Shown here: piece by piece, positions 18,525-28,508 of the stretch | Layout of the letters: each line of letters begins with the position of its first letter | How positions within the stretch are numbered: the first letter of the stretch is position 1 | DNA from: Streptomyces sp. MUM 2J | Lineage (GTDB): Bacteria; Actinomycetota; Actinomycetes; Streptomycetales; Streptomycetaceae | DNA: 64,000 nucleotides | Assembly (NCBI RefSeq): GCF_022414535.1 | Contig: NZ_JADWYM010000007.1 | Span: 1-64,000, forward strand | Reading direction: 5' to 3' | Made by a program: the position numbers and the translations under genes | Notes under the pieces: generated by a model | Seen by the model: the letters and a program-made list of their open reading frames with translations, nothing else | What the model was told of the DNA's origin: nothing | Database searches by the model: none

Positions 18525-19765
18525 GCATCGTCACCGATACCGATACCGATACCGGTGCCCGGGCCGCCGTCGGCACCGGGCGGTCCGCCGCGGGCCGCGT
18601 GGGGCGTCTGTGGCCCGTGGGCCTGTTCGCCCTGCTGTTCCTCCTGCCGTACAGCGCCGTCGAGCTGCCCGGCCTGCTGGACGGGCCCCTCGGCAGTCCC
18701 GGAAGCCTCCAACTCCTCGCGCTGTGCCTGCTGTTCGGCTCACTGGCGACCGGCTACGACCTGCTCCTGGGCCGTACCGGACTGCTGTCCTTCGGGCATG
18801 CCCTGTACTTCGCGGCGGGCAGTTACGCCACCAACACCGTGATGCGGGAGGCGGGACTGCCCTTCGGCCCGTCCGCCGTCCTCGGCCTGGCCCTCGGCGT
18901 CACTCTCGCGGTGCTCCTCGGCTCGGTCAGCCTTCGGGTCACCGGCATCGGCTTCTCGATGGTGACGCTGGCGTTCGCGCAGGCCGCCGCCATCCTGGTG
19001 GCCCGCGACCCGGGTGGCTTCACCGGTGGCGAGGAGGGCCGCGCCGTCGCCGCTGACCGGCTGCCGGCCGCGTTCGTCGGCATCGAGAACACCGCCACCC
19101 TGTACTGGATCACCCTCGCGTTCCTCGCCCTGACCCTCGCGGTCGTGCACTGGACGGCCCGCTCGCCGACGGGCCGGGTCTGGGAGGGCATCAAGGAGAA
19201 CGAGCGCCGGGTCGAGGTGCTGGGCCTGCGCCCGTACGGATTCAAGCTGGTGGCGTTCACCGTGGCGAGCGGCCTGGCCGCACTGGGCGGCATCGTGCAC
19301 CTGCTGCTGACCGGCGGCTCCACGCCGCACACCACCAGTTCCCAGTTCACCCTGTCGCTGCTGGTGATGGTGGTCCTCGGCGGCTCGGGCACGCGCTGGG
19401 GCCCGATGCTGGGCGGCATCCTCTACACCTGGGCCGGCCAGCGTCTCGGCGACGTCGCCGACTCGGCGGTCGTCGCGGATCTGCCCGCCGTGCTGCGCGT
19501 CCCGCTCAGCCAGCCGCTGTTCCTGCTCGGTGTCCTCTTCGTGGTCGTCGTCAACGTGCTGCCGGGCGGGCTCGCCGCGCTGCCGGACCGCATCCGCAAC
19601 GCGCGGGCCGCACGCCGCGGCACCCGGGGCGACGGCGGTCGCGGGCGGCGGAACGCCCGGCCCGGGCCGTCCGCCGACCGGCGCACCGGAGCGCCCGCCG
19701 ACCGCACCCCCACCGCCACCGATGCCCCCGCCCACGCCGGGCACAGGGAAAGGAAGACGACGTGA
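18521..19765 (+). CDS. LivM-type ABC-transporter permease
   Basis: A 414-aa permease, the second half of the channel. Family features are GLLSFGHALYFAAGSYATNT and the ATPase-docking IKENERRVEVLGLRPY loop. About nine membrane helices fill residues 30-360. The N-terminus carries a Asp-Thr dipeptide run encoded by an exact 6-base tandem repeat, and the last 50 residues form an Arg/Pro/Thr-rich cytoplasmic tail not usual for LivM. Overlaps both neighbours by four bases. Confidence 0.9.
   Translation: MSIVTDTDTDTGARAAVGTGRSAAGRVGRLWPVGLFALLFLLPYSAVELPGLLDGPLGSPGSLQLLALCLLFGSLATGYDLLLGRTGLLSFGHALYFAAGSYATNTVMREAGLPFGPSAVLGLALGVTLAVLLGSVSLRVTGIGFSMVTLAFAQAAAILVARDPGGFTGGEEGRAVAADRLPAAFVGIENTATLYWITLAFLALTLAVVHWTARSPTGRVWEGIKENERRVEVLGLRPYGFKLVAFTVASGLAALGGIVHLLLTGGSTPHTTSSQFTLSLLVMVVLGGSGTRWGPMLGGILYTWAGQRLGDVADSAVVADLPAVLRVPLSQPLFLLGVLFVVVVNVLPGGLAALPDRIRNARAARRGTRGDGGRGRRNARPGPSADRRTGAPADRTPTATDAPAHAGHRERKTT
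18533..18554 (+). repeat. 6-base tandem repeat coding a Thr-Asp run in LivM
   Basis: The unit ACCGAT is repeated three times and continues into a fourth partial unit. It encodes alternating Thr and Asp just after the start codon. In-frame repeat-number change would lengthen or shorten the cytoplasmic N-terminus by two residues without shifting the frame. Confidence 0.6.
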
Positions 19766-20703
19766 CCCCCTCCGACACCGCGCCCGCCGGCAGCCGCCCC
19801 GGCCCCGAGCCGCTGCCCTTCGAAGAACTCCGGGTCCCCGTGCCCGGCGGTGACCTGACCGTGCTGCGCTGGGCCGCGCCCGATCCCGCGGCGCCCACCG
19901 TGCTCGCCCTGCACGGGATCACCGCCAACGCGCTGAGCTGGGGCCCGGTCGCCCGCCGCCTCGCCGGCCGGGCCACGCTCGTCGCCCCCGACCTGCGGGG
20001 GCGTGCCGGCAGCGCGGGGCTGCCCGGACCGTACGGCATCGCCGTGCACGCCGACGACGCCGCCGCCGTCACCGAGGCGCTCGGGCTGCGCCGGCCGGTG
20101 CTGGCCGGGCACTCGATGGGCGCGTTCACGGCCGCCCTGGCCGCCGTACGCCATCCGCGGTGCTTCGGCCGGCTGCTGCTCGTGGACGGCGGGGTCGGCT
20201 TCCCGGCGCCCACGCACCTGTCGCCGGACGAACTGCTGACGGCGGTCATCGGACCGGCCATGGACCGGCTGTCGATGACGTTCCCCGACCGTGCCGCCTA
20301 CCGCGCCTTCTGGCAGGCGCACCCCGCGTTCGCGCAGCGGTGGACGCCGGAGGTCGACGCGTACATCCAGCGCGACCTGGTGGGTGAGGAGCCCCGGCTG
20401 CGCTCCTCGTGCCGGGTGGAGGCCGTCCGCGCCGACGGCACCGGCCTGTTCGGCGAGGACGTCCTCGCCGCGGTGCACCGGCTGCCCGCCCCCGGCACCC
20501 TGGTCTGGGCGGAGCGGGGCCTGCTGGACGAGCCGCGGGGTCTGTACGACGCGGACCGCCTGGCCACCGCGCTCGACGGCGCCGACGTGACGGCGCTGCG
20601 AGCCCCGGACACCAACCACTACACGCTGCTCACCGGTGAGGAGGGCGCGGCACTCGTCGCCGGCCTGCTGCTGGAGGCCGCCGCGGAGCAGGACACCCCG
20701 TGA
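19762..20703 (+). CDS. Alpha/beta hydrolase ending the ABC importer operon
   Basis: A 313-aa alpha/beta hydrolase. It shows an oxyanion-loop ALHGITANALSWGP, the nucleophile elbow AGHSMGAF, an acidic strand near FGEDVLA/ TLVWAERGLLDEP and a late histidine in DTNHYTLLTG. There is no signal peptide, so it is cytoplasmic. Its GTG start overlaps the LivM stop by four bases, so it is made with the importer; the simplest reading is that it hydrolyses an ester, amide or lactone brought in by the transporter. The substrate is not identifiable. Confidence 0.87.
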   Translation: MTPSDTAPAGSRPGPEPLPFEELRVPVPGGDLTVLRWAAPDPAAPTVLALHGITANALSWGPVARRLAGRATLVAPDLRGRAGSAGLPGPYGIAVHADDAAAVTEALGLRRPVLAGHSMGAFTAALAAVRHPRCFGRLLLVDGGVGFPAPTHLSPDELLTAVIGPAMDRLSMTFPDRAAYRAFWQAHPAFAQRWTPEVDAYIQRDLVGEEPRLRSSCRVEAVRADGTGLFGEDVLAAVHRLPAPGTLVWAERGLLDEPRGLYDADRLATALDGADVTALRAPDTNHYTLLTGEEGAALVAGLLLEAAAEQDTP

Positions 20704-20849
20704 CGGGCGGCGGGGCCGTCGCCGGCCCCCGGACGGTGATCGCGTTCCCGGTGCCGCACACTGCACACTGGAGGGGATGACCGAGCAGGGCGGCGCGCGG
20801 TCCCGGACGGCACTGCCGGTGTCCGCGCGGCGCCGACAGGGAGTGCGAC

Positions 20850-21371
20850 ATGACAGTCCGAACCGAGCGGGCCGTACTGGCGGGCGGCTGCTTCTGGGGC
20901 ATGCAGGACCTGATCCGCAAGCAGCCAGGAGTGGTGGCCACCCGCGTCGGCTACACCGGGGGAGACACCCCCCACGCCACGTACCGCAACCACGGTGACC
21001 ACGCCGAGGCCATCGAGATCCTCTACGACCCCGCGGCCACGGGCTACCGGGAACTGCTGGAGTTCTTCTTCCAGATCCACGACCCGACCACCCGGGACCG
21101 TCAGGGCAACGACATCGGCCGCAGCTACCGCTCCGCCGTCTTCTACACCGGCGACGACCAGCGCCGGATCGCGCTGGACACCATCGCGGACGTGGAGGCG
21201 AGCGGGCTGTGGCCGGGCAAGGTGGCCACCGAGGTCGAGCCGGTGGGTGACTTCTGGGAGGCCGAGCCGGAGCACCAGGACTACCTGGAGCGCTATCCGA
21301 ACGGCTACACCTGCCACTTCCCGCGCCCGGACTGGAGGCTGCCGAGGAGGGCCGCCACGGCTGCGGAGTGA
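20850..21371 (+). CDS. msrA: Peptide-methionine (S)-S-oxide reductase
   Basis: A 173-aa MsrA. The catalytic motif GGCFWG puts the active cysteine at C14. Other family blocks are [39 protein letters not shown] and [13 protein letters not shown]. It reduces the S epimer of methionine sulfoxide in oxidised proteins, with thioredoxin recycling. No MsrB domain is fused. It is a monocistronic gene followed by a hairpin; a GGGAG site precedes the ATG. Confidence 0.95.
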   Translation: MTVRTERAVLAGGCFWGMQDLIRKQPGVVATRVGYTGGDTPHATYRNHGDHAEAIEILYDPAATGYRELLEFFFQIHDPTTRDRQGNDIGRSYRSAVFYTGDDQRRIALDTIADVEASGLWPGKVATEVEPVGDFWEAEPEHQDYLERYPNGYTCHFPRPDWRLPRRAATAAE

Positions 21372-21377
21372 CGGGCC

Positions 21378-21399
21378 GGGCCCCGGCAGGCCGGGGCCC
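21378..21399 (+). terminator. Hairpin after msrA
   Basis: GGGCCCCGGC (21378-21387) is the exact complement of GCCGGGGCCC (21390-21399), starting seven bases after the msrA stop. The innermost pair must open, giving a 9-bp stem with a 4-base loop. Confidence 0.6.
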
Positions 21400-21785
21400 G
21401 CTCGGCTCCTGAGGAAGCCGACGAGGTCCGCGTCGACCCCCTCGCCTCCCCGGCGACCGTCGCGATGCCGTGCGAGCCGCCCCCGTGCACCTTCTGGACG
21501 GCGCCGGGGGCGATGCGGGCGTCTCGCGCGCCGTGGCGCCGATCGGCACCATCGTCGTCGTGCGCGATCAGCGTCGGTACGTCGAACTCCTCCGGGTCCT
21601 CGTGGAGGTTCGTGTGCCCCGGAGGCGTCCACGCAGTCGGCGCCGCCCTGGACGGTCTGGTACACGGCTCAGGCGTCGCCGCTGAGCGGCCGTCCGTGGA
21701 GGCGGACCGCGGGGCGTCCGATGCTGCCCCGGTCCCTGGAGAGGATCTCGACGCCGTCGCGCGTGGTGCAGTGGGGCAGGTCCGG
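21400..21785 (-). pseudogene. Remnant of an alpha/beta hydrolase (non-haem chloroperoxidase type)
   Basis: Reading the minus strand, pieces of one family appear in order but in three frames: TTRDGVEILSRDRGS and VRLHGRPLSGDA (then TGA), GADCVDA, NLHEDPEEFDVPTLIAHDDD, VPIGATARET, ARIAPGAVQKVHGGGSHGIA, and GVDADLVGFLRS. These match the start and the C-terminal third of chloroperoxidase-like alpha/beta hydrolases (DGTEIFYKDWGSG, DVPTLIIHGDDD, VPI.ASA, PGA..KVY.GAPHG, DLLAFL). The middle, including the nucleophile serine, is missing and at least four frame changes are needed. About 390 bases remain of the usual 830. This is a dead gene. Confidence 0.72.
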
Positions 21786-21918
21786 TTCTCCTCGGGCAGG
21801 GGAGGGCGAGGGGGAGCGGTCGCGGTCCGTGGCGCGACCGCTCCCTCCCAGCCGGGATGCACGAGTCCCGCATCCGGGGCGTCAGATCATCAGGAACGCA
21901 CAAACTCCGACAGGATCA

Positions 21919-21947
21919 TTGCCTTGTGTTTGCCCCGGTCCTAGGGT
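21919..21947 (+). promoter_or_regulatory. Candidate -35/-10 promoter upstream of the beta-galactosidase gene
   Basis: TTGCCT at 21919-21924 and TAGGGT at 21942-21947 are separated by 17 bases, fitting a housekeeping-sigma promoter. The leader would be about 155 bases and would carry the inverted repeat at 22013-22035. The surrounding 21890-22070 stretch is clearly richer in A and T than the genome average, as expected for a promoter region. Confidence 0.4.
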
Positions 21948-22012
21948 GTGCCTGTCTCGGTAGCCGTTCCCGCACCAGCGGTTACCTCATTCTCGGCATG
22001 TGCGCGCTCTCG

Positions 22013-22035
22013 TTCGAAATATCAACAATTTCGAA
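22013..22035. promoter_or_regulatory. Inverted repeat TTCGAAAT-N7-ATTTCGAA upstream of the beta-galactosidase
   Basis: Perfect 8-base arms (22013-22020, 22028-22035) flank ATCAACA. The CGAAA...TTTCG core resembles operators of sugar-utilisation repressors in Streptomyces (LacI-type sites before xylan and galactoside genes). It lies 77 bases before the ATG at 22112. Probable induction control of the beta-galactosidase; the repressor is not in this window. Confidence 0.55.
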
Positions 22036-22111
22036 ATACAAACAGCACTGAACACAATCCGACGCACCTCAGTCCGTGCAGCCCACGGGCGTCACGAGGA
22101 AGGCCACGGCC

Positions 22112-25100
22112 ATGCCGCACCCGCACGCGTCCCGGCCCGCACCTGCCGGACGGGCCCCCGTCAGCCGCCGCCGGCTCCTGGAATCGTCGGCCGCCGTCCT
22201 CGGCGCTCTCGCCCTGTCCGGACCTCCGGGGCGGGCGCACGCGGCAGAACCCGAGGACGCGGCGGCCGGGCCGCCGGAGTGGAACGCACGGATGGACGTC
22301 TTCGAGGTGGGCACCGAGCCCCCGCACACCACCCTCATGCCGTACCCGGACCTCGCGCACGCCCTGGCCGCCGACCGCACCGCGTCGCCGTACCGGCTCG
22401 GCCTCGACGGCACCTGGAGGTTCGCGTACGCCGACCGTCCCGCCGACCGGGACCCCGACTTCCACCGCACCGACCTCGACGACAGCGGCTGGGAGACCAT
22501 CCCCGTCCCCTCCGTGTGGCAGCTGCACGGCCACGACTTCCCCATCTACGTCAACGTCACCTACCCCTACTGGGGGCCCAACGGCCACGGAGAGGACCCC
22601 CAGCCGCCCGCGGCGCCGACCCGCTACAACCCCGTCGGCCAGTACCGGCGCACCTTCACCGTCCCGGAGGACTGGGCCGGCCGCCGCACCTTCCTGCACT
22701 TCGAGGGCGTCAAGTCCGCGCACTACGTGTGGATCAACGGCCGGCTCGCCGGTTACCACGAGGACTCGTTCACCCCCGCCGAGTACGACGTCACCGACCA
22801 CCTGCTCCCGGGCGCCAACCAGATCGCCGTCGAGGTCTACCGCTACTGCGACGGCGACTGGCTGGAGGACCAGGACATGATCCGGCTGAGCGGCATCTTC
22901 CGCTCGGTCTACCTGTACTCCACCCCACCCGTGCACCTGCGCGACTTCACCCTCGTCACCCCCCTGGGCGACGGCTACCGCAGCGCCGAGCTGTCGGTCA
23001 CCGCCAGTGTGCGCGCCTACGGCGACCGCCCCGGCGGCCGGTACACCGTCGACACCATGCTGTACGACGCCGCCGGGCACCCCGTCTGGCCCCGCCCCCT
23101 CGTGCAGCCGGCCGACGTGCCCGACGGCGATGAGCGGACCGTGCGAGCCGTCCGCGCCGTGCCCTCACCGAGACTCTGGTCGGCCGAGGACCCCTACCTC
23201 TACACCGCCGTCCTCCAACTGCGCGACCCCGCCGGCCAGGTCACCGAGACCCTCTCGCACCGCGTCGGTCTGCGCGAGTTCGCCCTCCGGGACGGCCTGA
23301 TGCGCATCAACGGCAGGCCCGTCTCCCTGCGCGGCACCAACCGCCACGAGATGCATCCCGACCGCGGCACCGCGCTCACCCGCGCCGACATGGTCGAGGA
23401 CATCACCCTCATCAAGCGGATGAACATGAACTCCGTCCGCACCTCCCACTACCCCGACAACCCCCAGTGGCTGGAACTCGCCGACGAGTACGGCCTCTAC
23501 CTCGTCGACGAGACCAACCTGGAGACCCACGGCATCCGCAGCCGGTACCCCGGCGACCACCCGGAATGGACCGCCGCCTGCCTGGCCCGCGCCAGGAACA
23601 TGGTGCACCGCGACAAGAACCACGCCTCGGTCGTCATCTGGTCGCTGGGCAACGAGGCCGGCGGCGGCAGCACCTTCGTCGCCCTGCACGACTGGATCCG
23701 CTCGTGCGACCCCACCCGCGTCATCCAGTACGAGGGCGACGACCGCCCCGGTATCAGCGACATCCGCTCCGCGATGTACGAGAGCCCGGCACGCGTGGCG
23801 CAGCGCGCCGCGGACACCTCCGACACCCGGCCCTATGTCATGATCGAGTACGCCCACGCGATGGGGAACTCGTGCGGCAACCTCACGGAGTACTGGGACC
23901 TCGTCCGGCGCCACGCCGTGCTCCAGGGCGGCTGGATCTGGGACTTCGCCGACCAGTCCCTGCGCCGGCCCACCCCCGCGCGCACCCTGCTCACCGAGAC
24001 CGGTCCCGTCCGCCTGCGCGGCGAGATCATCGCCGCCGCGGGCACCTTCGACCGCACGCGGGGCCTGTCCGGCGCCACGGTCTTCGCCCGCGACCCGCGT
24101 CTGGACCTCACCGGCTCCCTCACCCTGGAGGCGTGGATCACCCCGCGCTTCACCGGCTACCACCAGCCGATCATCGCCAAGGGCGACACCCAGTACGCGC
24201 TGAAGCAGACCGGCGGCGAACTGGAGTTCTTCATCTACGGCGGCAGCGGCTGGATCAGCGCGAGCTGGTCCCTGCCCGGGAACTGGACCGGCACCGAGCA
24301 CCACGTCGCAGGCGTCTTCGACGCCGCCGCGGGCACCCTGACGCTGCACGTCGACGGCGTGGTCAGGGCCACCCGCACCACCACGAGCCGGCCGAGCGGC
24401 AACACCGCCCCGCTCTCCCTCGCCGTCGACGCGGACACCATGACCCGCGAGTTCAGCGGTACCGTCCGCCGAGCCCGGGTGTATGCCCGCGCCCTCGGCG
24501 CCGCCGAGCTGGCCGACACCGGCCGCGGTCCGGACGGCGACGGCGTCCGCTTCTGGTTCGACGCGGCCACCGCCCAACTCACCCGGAAGCAGCCCGAGGA
24601 GGAGACCTTCCTCTCCTACGGCGGCGACTGGGGCGACAACCCCAACGACGGCAACTTCGCCGCGAACGGCATCGTCACCGCGGACCGCGGCCACACCGGC
24701 AAGGCCGCCCAGATCAAGCGGATCTACCAGGCGATCGGCGCCGCCTGGGCGGCACAGGACGACCGCACGGTGCGGCTCACCAACGAGCACCTGTTCACCA
24801 ACCTCCGCGACTTCGACGGCACCTGGACCCTGGTCGCCGACGGACAGACCCTGCACAGGGGAGAGCTGACGCGCCGCCAACTGGAAGTGACTCCGCTGTC
24901 CGCCAAGGACGTCACCGTCCCCCTGCAACTGCCCGCGGACCCGGCGTCCGGCACCGAGTACTTCCTCGAACTCTCCTTCGCCCTCCGCGAGTCCACCCCG
25001 TGGGCGAAGGCGGGCTTCGAGGTGGCGCGGTCACAGCTCCCGCTCGTCGCCGCCGGCCCGGCCGTCACCGCCGTGCCGCTGCGGAGCGTCCCCGCGCTCC

Positions 25101-26017
25101 GGTACGAGGACGGCGGCACCGCCGTCACCGTCACCGGCCAGGACTTCGGCGTCACCGTCGACCGGCGCACCGGCGCCATCACCTCGTACCGGGCGAGGGG
25201 CCGTGACCTGATCGTTTCCGGCCCCGCCCCCAACTTCTGGCGGGCGCCCACCGACAACGACCACGGCAACGGGCAGCACACCCGCAACCGGACCTGGCGC
25301 GACGCGGGCGCCCGCCGCACCGTCACCTCCGTCACCGTGCGCGCCCTGCTCGACCGCGCGGTGCGGATCGAGGTGGCCGGAACCCTGCCGACGACCGTCA
25401 CCTCGACGTACACCACCACCTACACGGTGTTCGGCAACGGCGAGATCCGCGTGGACAACACCCTGCATCCCGGGGCGGCGAGCCTGCCGTACATCCCGGA
25501 GGTCGGCACCCTGCTGTTCCTGCCCGGCCGGCTGGAGCACCTGCGCTACTACGGACGCGGCCCCGAGGAGAACTACCGGGACCGCAACGACGGCACCGAC
25601 GTGGGCCTGTGGTCCGGCACCGTCTCGGGGCAGTGGACCCCCTACATCCGCCCCCAGGAGAACGGCAACAGGACGGACGTGCGGTGGCTGGCCCTCACCG
25701 ACGGCGGCGGCAGCGGTCTGCTCGTCAGCGGGGAGCCGCTGATCGAGGTCAACGCCTCCCACTTCACCCCGGAGGACCTCTCCCTCGCCGCCCGCCACGA
25801 CTACCAGCTCGAACCCCGCGAGGAGGTCGTCCTCCGGGTCAACCACCGGCAGATGGGTGTCGGCGGCGACAACAGCTGGGGGGCCCAGACCCACGACGCG
25901 TACAAGCTCTTCGCGGACCGCGACTACGCCTACACCTACCGGCTGCGGCCCCTCGCGGACCTGGCCGAGGCGACGGCGGCGTCGAGGCGGCCCACGGCCG
26001 TGGACGTCGACGACTGA
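22112..26017 (+). CDS. Tat-exported GH2 beta-galactosidase with inserted lectin-like domain
   Basis: A 1301-aa enzyme. The signal has the twin-arginine motif SRRRLLE followed by a hydrophobic Ala-rich stretch ending near residue 48 (AHA-AEP). Then come a GH2 sugar-binding domain (about 85-270), an Ig-like domain, and the TIM barrel with general acid E515 (SLGNEAGGG) and nucleophile E579 (MIEYAHAMGN). Residues about 635-805 form a LamG/concanavalin-like beta-sandwich (LTLEAWITPRF, HHVAGVFDAAAGTLTLHVDG), which standard LacZ lacks. The end is the LacZ small-chain domain (FWRAPTDNDHGNG). It should cleave terminal beta-galactosides outside the cell. The ATG at 22112 is chosen for its GGAAGG site and signal peptide; a GTG at 22076 is in frame. 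Confidence 0.92.
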   Translation: MPHPHASRPAPAGRAPVSRRRLLESSAAVLGALALSGPPGRAHAAEPEDAAAGPPEWNARMDVFEVGTEPPHTTLMPYPDLAHALAADRTASPYRLGLDGTWRFAYADRPADRDPDFHRTDLDDSGWETIPVPSVWQLHGHDFPIYVNVTYPYWGPNGHGEDPQPPAAPTRYNPVGQYRRTFTVPEDWAGRRTFLHFEGVKSAHYVWINGRLAGYHEDSFTPAEYDVTDHLLPGANQIAVEVYRYCDGDWLEDQDMIRLSGIFRSVYLYSTPPVHLRDFTLVTPLGDGYRSAELSVTASVRAYGDRPGGRYTVDTMLYDAAGHPVWPRPLVQPADVPDGDERTVRAVRAVPSPRLWSAEDPYLYTAVLQLRDPAGQVTETLSHRVGLREFALRDGLMRINGRPVSLRGTNRHEMHPDRGTALTRADMVEDITLIKRMNMNSVRTSHYPDNPQWLELADEYGLYLVDETNLETHGIRSRYPGDHPEWTAACLARARNMVHRDKNHASVVIWSLGNEAGGGSTFVALHDWIRSCDPTRVIQYEGDDRPGISDIRSAMYESPARVAQRAADTSDTRPYVMIEYAHAMGNSCGNLTEYWDLVRRHAVLQGGWIWDFADQSLRRPTPARTLLTETGPVRLRGEIIAAAGTFDRTRGLSGATVFARDPRLDLTGSLTLEAWITPRFTGYHQPIIAKGDTQYALKQTGGELEFFIYGGSGWISASWSLPGNWTGTEHHVAGVFDAAAGTLTLHVDGVVRATRTTTSRPSGNTAPLSLAVDADTMTREFSGTVRRARVYARALGAAELADTGRGPDGDGVRFWFDAATAQLTRKQPEEETFLSYGGDWGDNPNDGNFAANGIVTADRGHTGKAAQIKRIYQAIGAAWAAQDDRTVRLTNEHLFTNLRDFDGTWTLVADGQTLHRGELTRRQLEVTPLSAKDVTVPLQLPADPASGTEYFLELSFALRESTPWAKAGFEVARSQLPLVAAGPAVTAVPLRSVPALRYEDGGTAVTVTGQDFGVTVDRRTGAITSYRARGRDLIVSGPAPNFWRAPTDNDHGNGQHTRNRTWRDAGARRTVTSVTVRALLDRAVRIEVAGTLPTTVTSTYTTTYTVFGNGEIRVDNTLHPGAASLPYIPEVGTLLFLPGRLEHLRYYGRGPEENYRDRNDGTDVGLWSGTVSGQWTPYIRPQENGNRTDVRWLALTDGGGSGLLVSGEPLIEVNASHFTPEDLSLAARHDYQLEPREEVVLRVNHRQMGVGGDNSWGAQTHDAYKLFADRDYAYTYRLRPLADLAEATAASRRPTAVDVDD

Positions 26018-26021
26018 ACCG

Positions 26022-26047
26022 CCGCGGGCGCGGCGCCGCGCCCGCGG
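26022..26047 (+). terminator. 26-base palindrome after the beta-galactosidase gene
   Basis: CCGCGGGCGCGGC (26022-26034) is exactly complementary to 26035-26047, five bases after the stop codon. As RNA the centre opens to a small loop, leaving about 11 strong pairs. It can also serve the convergent gene ending at 26100. Confidence 0.55.
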
Positions 26048-26099
26048 GGGAGGCGTGCCCGACGGCCGGACCCGGCCCGGAGGGGGCTCCGGGGAAGGC

Positions 26100-26642
26100 C
26101 TAGAGGGCGTCGTGTACGGGGACGCCGGGCGCGAAGTGCGCGACGGCCCCGGTCAGGCGTTCCTTGTCGAGACGCCACCCCGTCACCGCCCGGGAGGACA
26201 CCGCGACGTCGGCGGACACCGGAACGAGACGCTCCAGGACGGCGCGGCTCCTGGGGCCGTCCCCGGGCAGGGGCGGCGCGCCCTCGCGCCGGACGACCCC
26301 CGCGTAGCGCACGGAGGCGGGGCCTGCGGCCTGGCGCCAGAGCACGAAGCCCGTGATGTCGTCCCAGGGCACGTGCGCGGTGGTGGCCCCGTACCGTGCG
26401 GGACTCCCCCCGAGGAGCACGCCCGTCTCGTCGATCCGGAAGGCGACCTTGCCGCTGAACGCCACGTACGTCGCGAAGAGGCCGCCCCCGCCGAACAGCG
26501 GCAGACCCAGGATCCTCGCGAACAGCGGCGTGTCCGGGAGCAGCAGAACCGACGCGAAGAGGAGGGAGAGCGCCACCACGCACGTGGTCCGCAGGTCCCA
26601 GCCGTAGCGCGCCGTGTACACGGGTGAATCGTCGCCAGTCAT
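26100..26642 (-). CDS. Small PH-like-domain membrane protein
   Basis: About 180 aa. Two hydrophobic helices occupy residues 18-60 (TTCVVALSLLFASVLLLP, then LGLPLFGGGGLFATYVAFSG). The remainder looks like the bacterial PH-like domain found in many actinobacterial membrane proteins: VAFRIDETGVLLGG, TAHVPWDDITGFVLWRQ and VRYAGVVRR. No enzyme motif is seen. The ATG at 26642 begins MTGDDSPVYTARYGW; longer forms to 26786 are Pro/Arg-rich and unlikely. It is convergent with the beta-galactosidase gene. Role is unknown. Confidence 0.68.
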   Translation of the reverse strand: MTGDDSPVYTARYGWDLRTTCVVALSLLFASVLLLPDTPLFARILGLPLFGGGGLFATYVAFSGKVAFRIDETGVLLGGSPARYGATTAHVPWDDITGFVLWRQAAGPASVRYAGVVRREGAPPLPGDGPRSRAVLERLVPVSADVAVSSRAVTGWRLDKERLTGAVAHFAPGVPVHDAL

Positions 26643-26958
26643 GGCTGGATCATGACAATAGCGGGCCTCTCCTGGGAAGTCCGGGGGAGTGACCCGCCGC
26701 CTCCCGTCGGGCGCGGTGGGGCGTGCCCGACGGCCGGGTGGAAGGCGTCCGGGAGCGGGCGGAGAGCGCCGCGGGCCCGGTCCCACCCGCGACCGGGTCC
26801 GCCCAAGGCCGCCGTGCGGCGGTGCGGGGCTCCGGATACGGCCCCGGCGCGTCCCGGCGCCGCTCCGGCCGGAGCGGTCCGTGGACGGTGTGGCGAGGAG
26901 CAGTCCGGGGCGGAAGAATCACTTCGAGCCGACTGAACCGTGCCGAAAGGTGGTCCCC
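26643..26958. other. Divergent promoter region before the lpd-like gene
   Basis: This 316-base gap separates the outward-reading starts at 26642 and 26959. It is GC-rich with no convincing reading frame. The only landmark is the AAAGG ribosome site just before 26959. I cannot assign a promoter. Confidence 0.4.
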
Positions 26959-28371
<1,413 letters not shown>

Positions 28372-28508
28372 TCCCGCCGGGCCGTGCACCGTGCCGCGCG
28401 GCGGGGGAGGGGACGCCGCCGAACGCGATCAGGGCCGGCGCGGGCCGGTCGACGTCGAGGTCGGATTCCCGCCAGCCCCACCCCCGGCACGTGCCCCAGG
28501 CTTGACCC

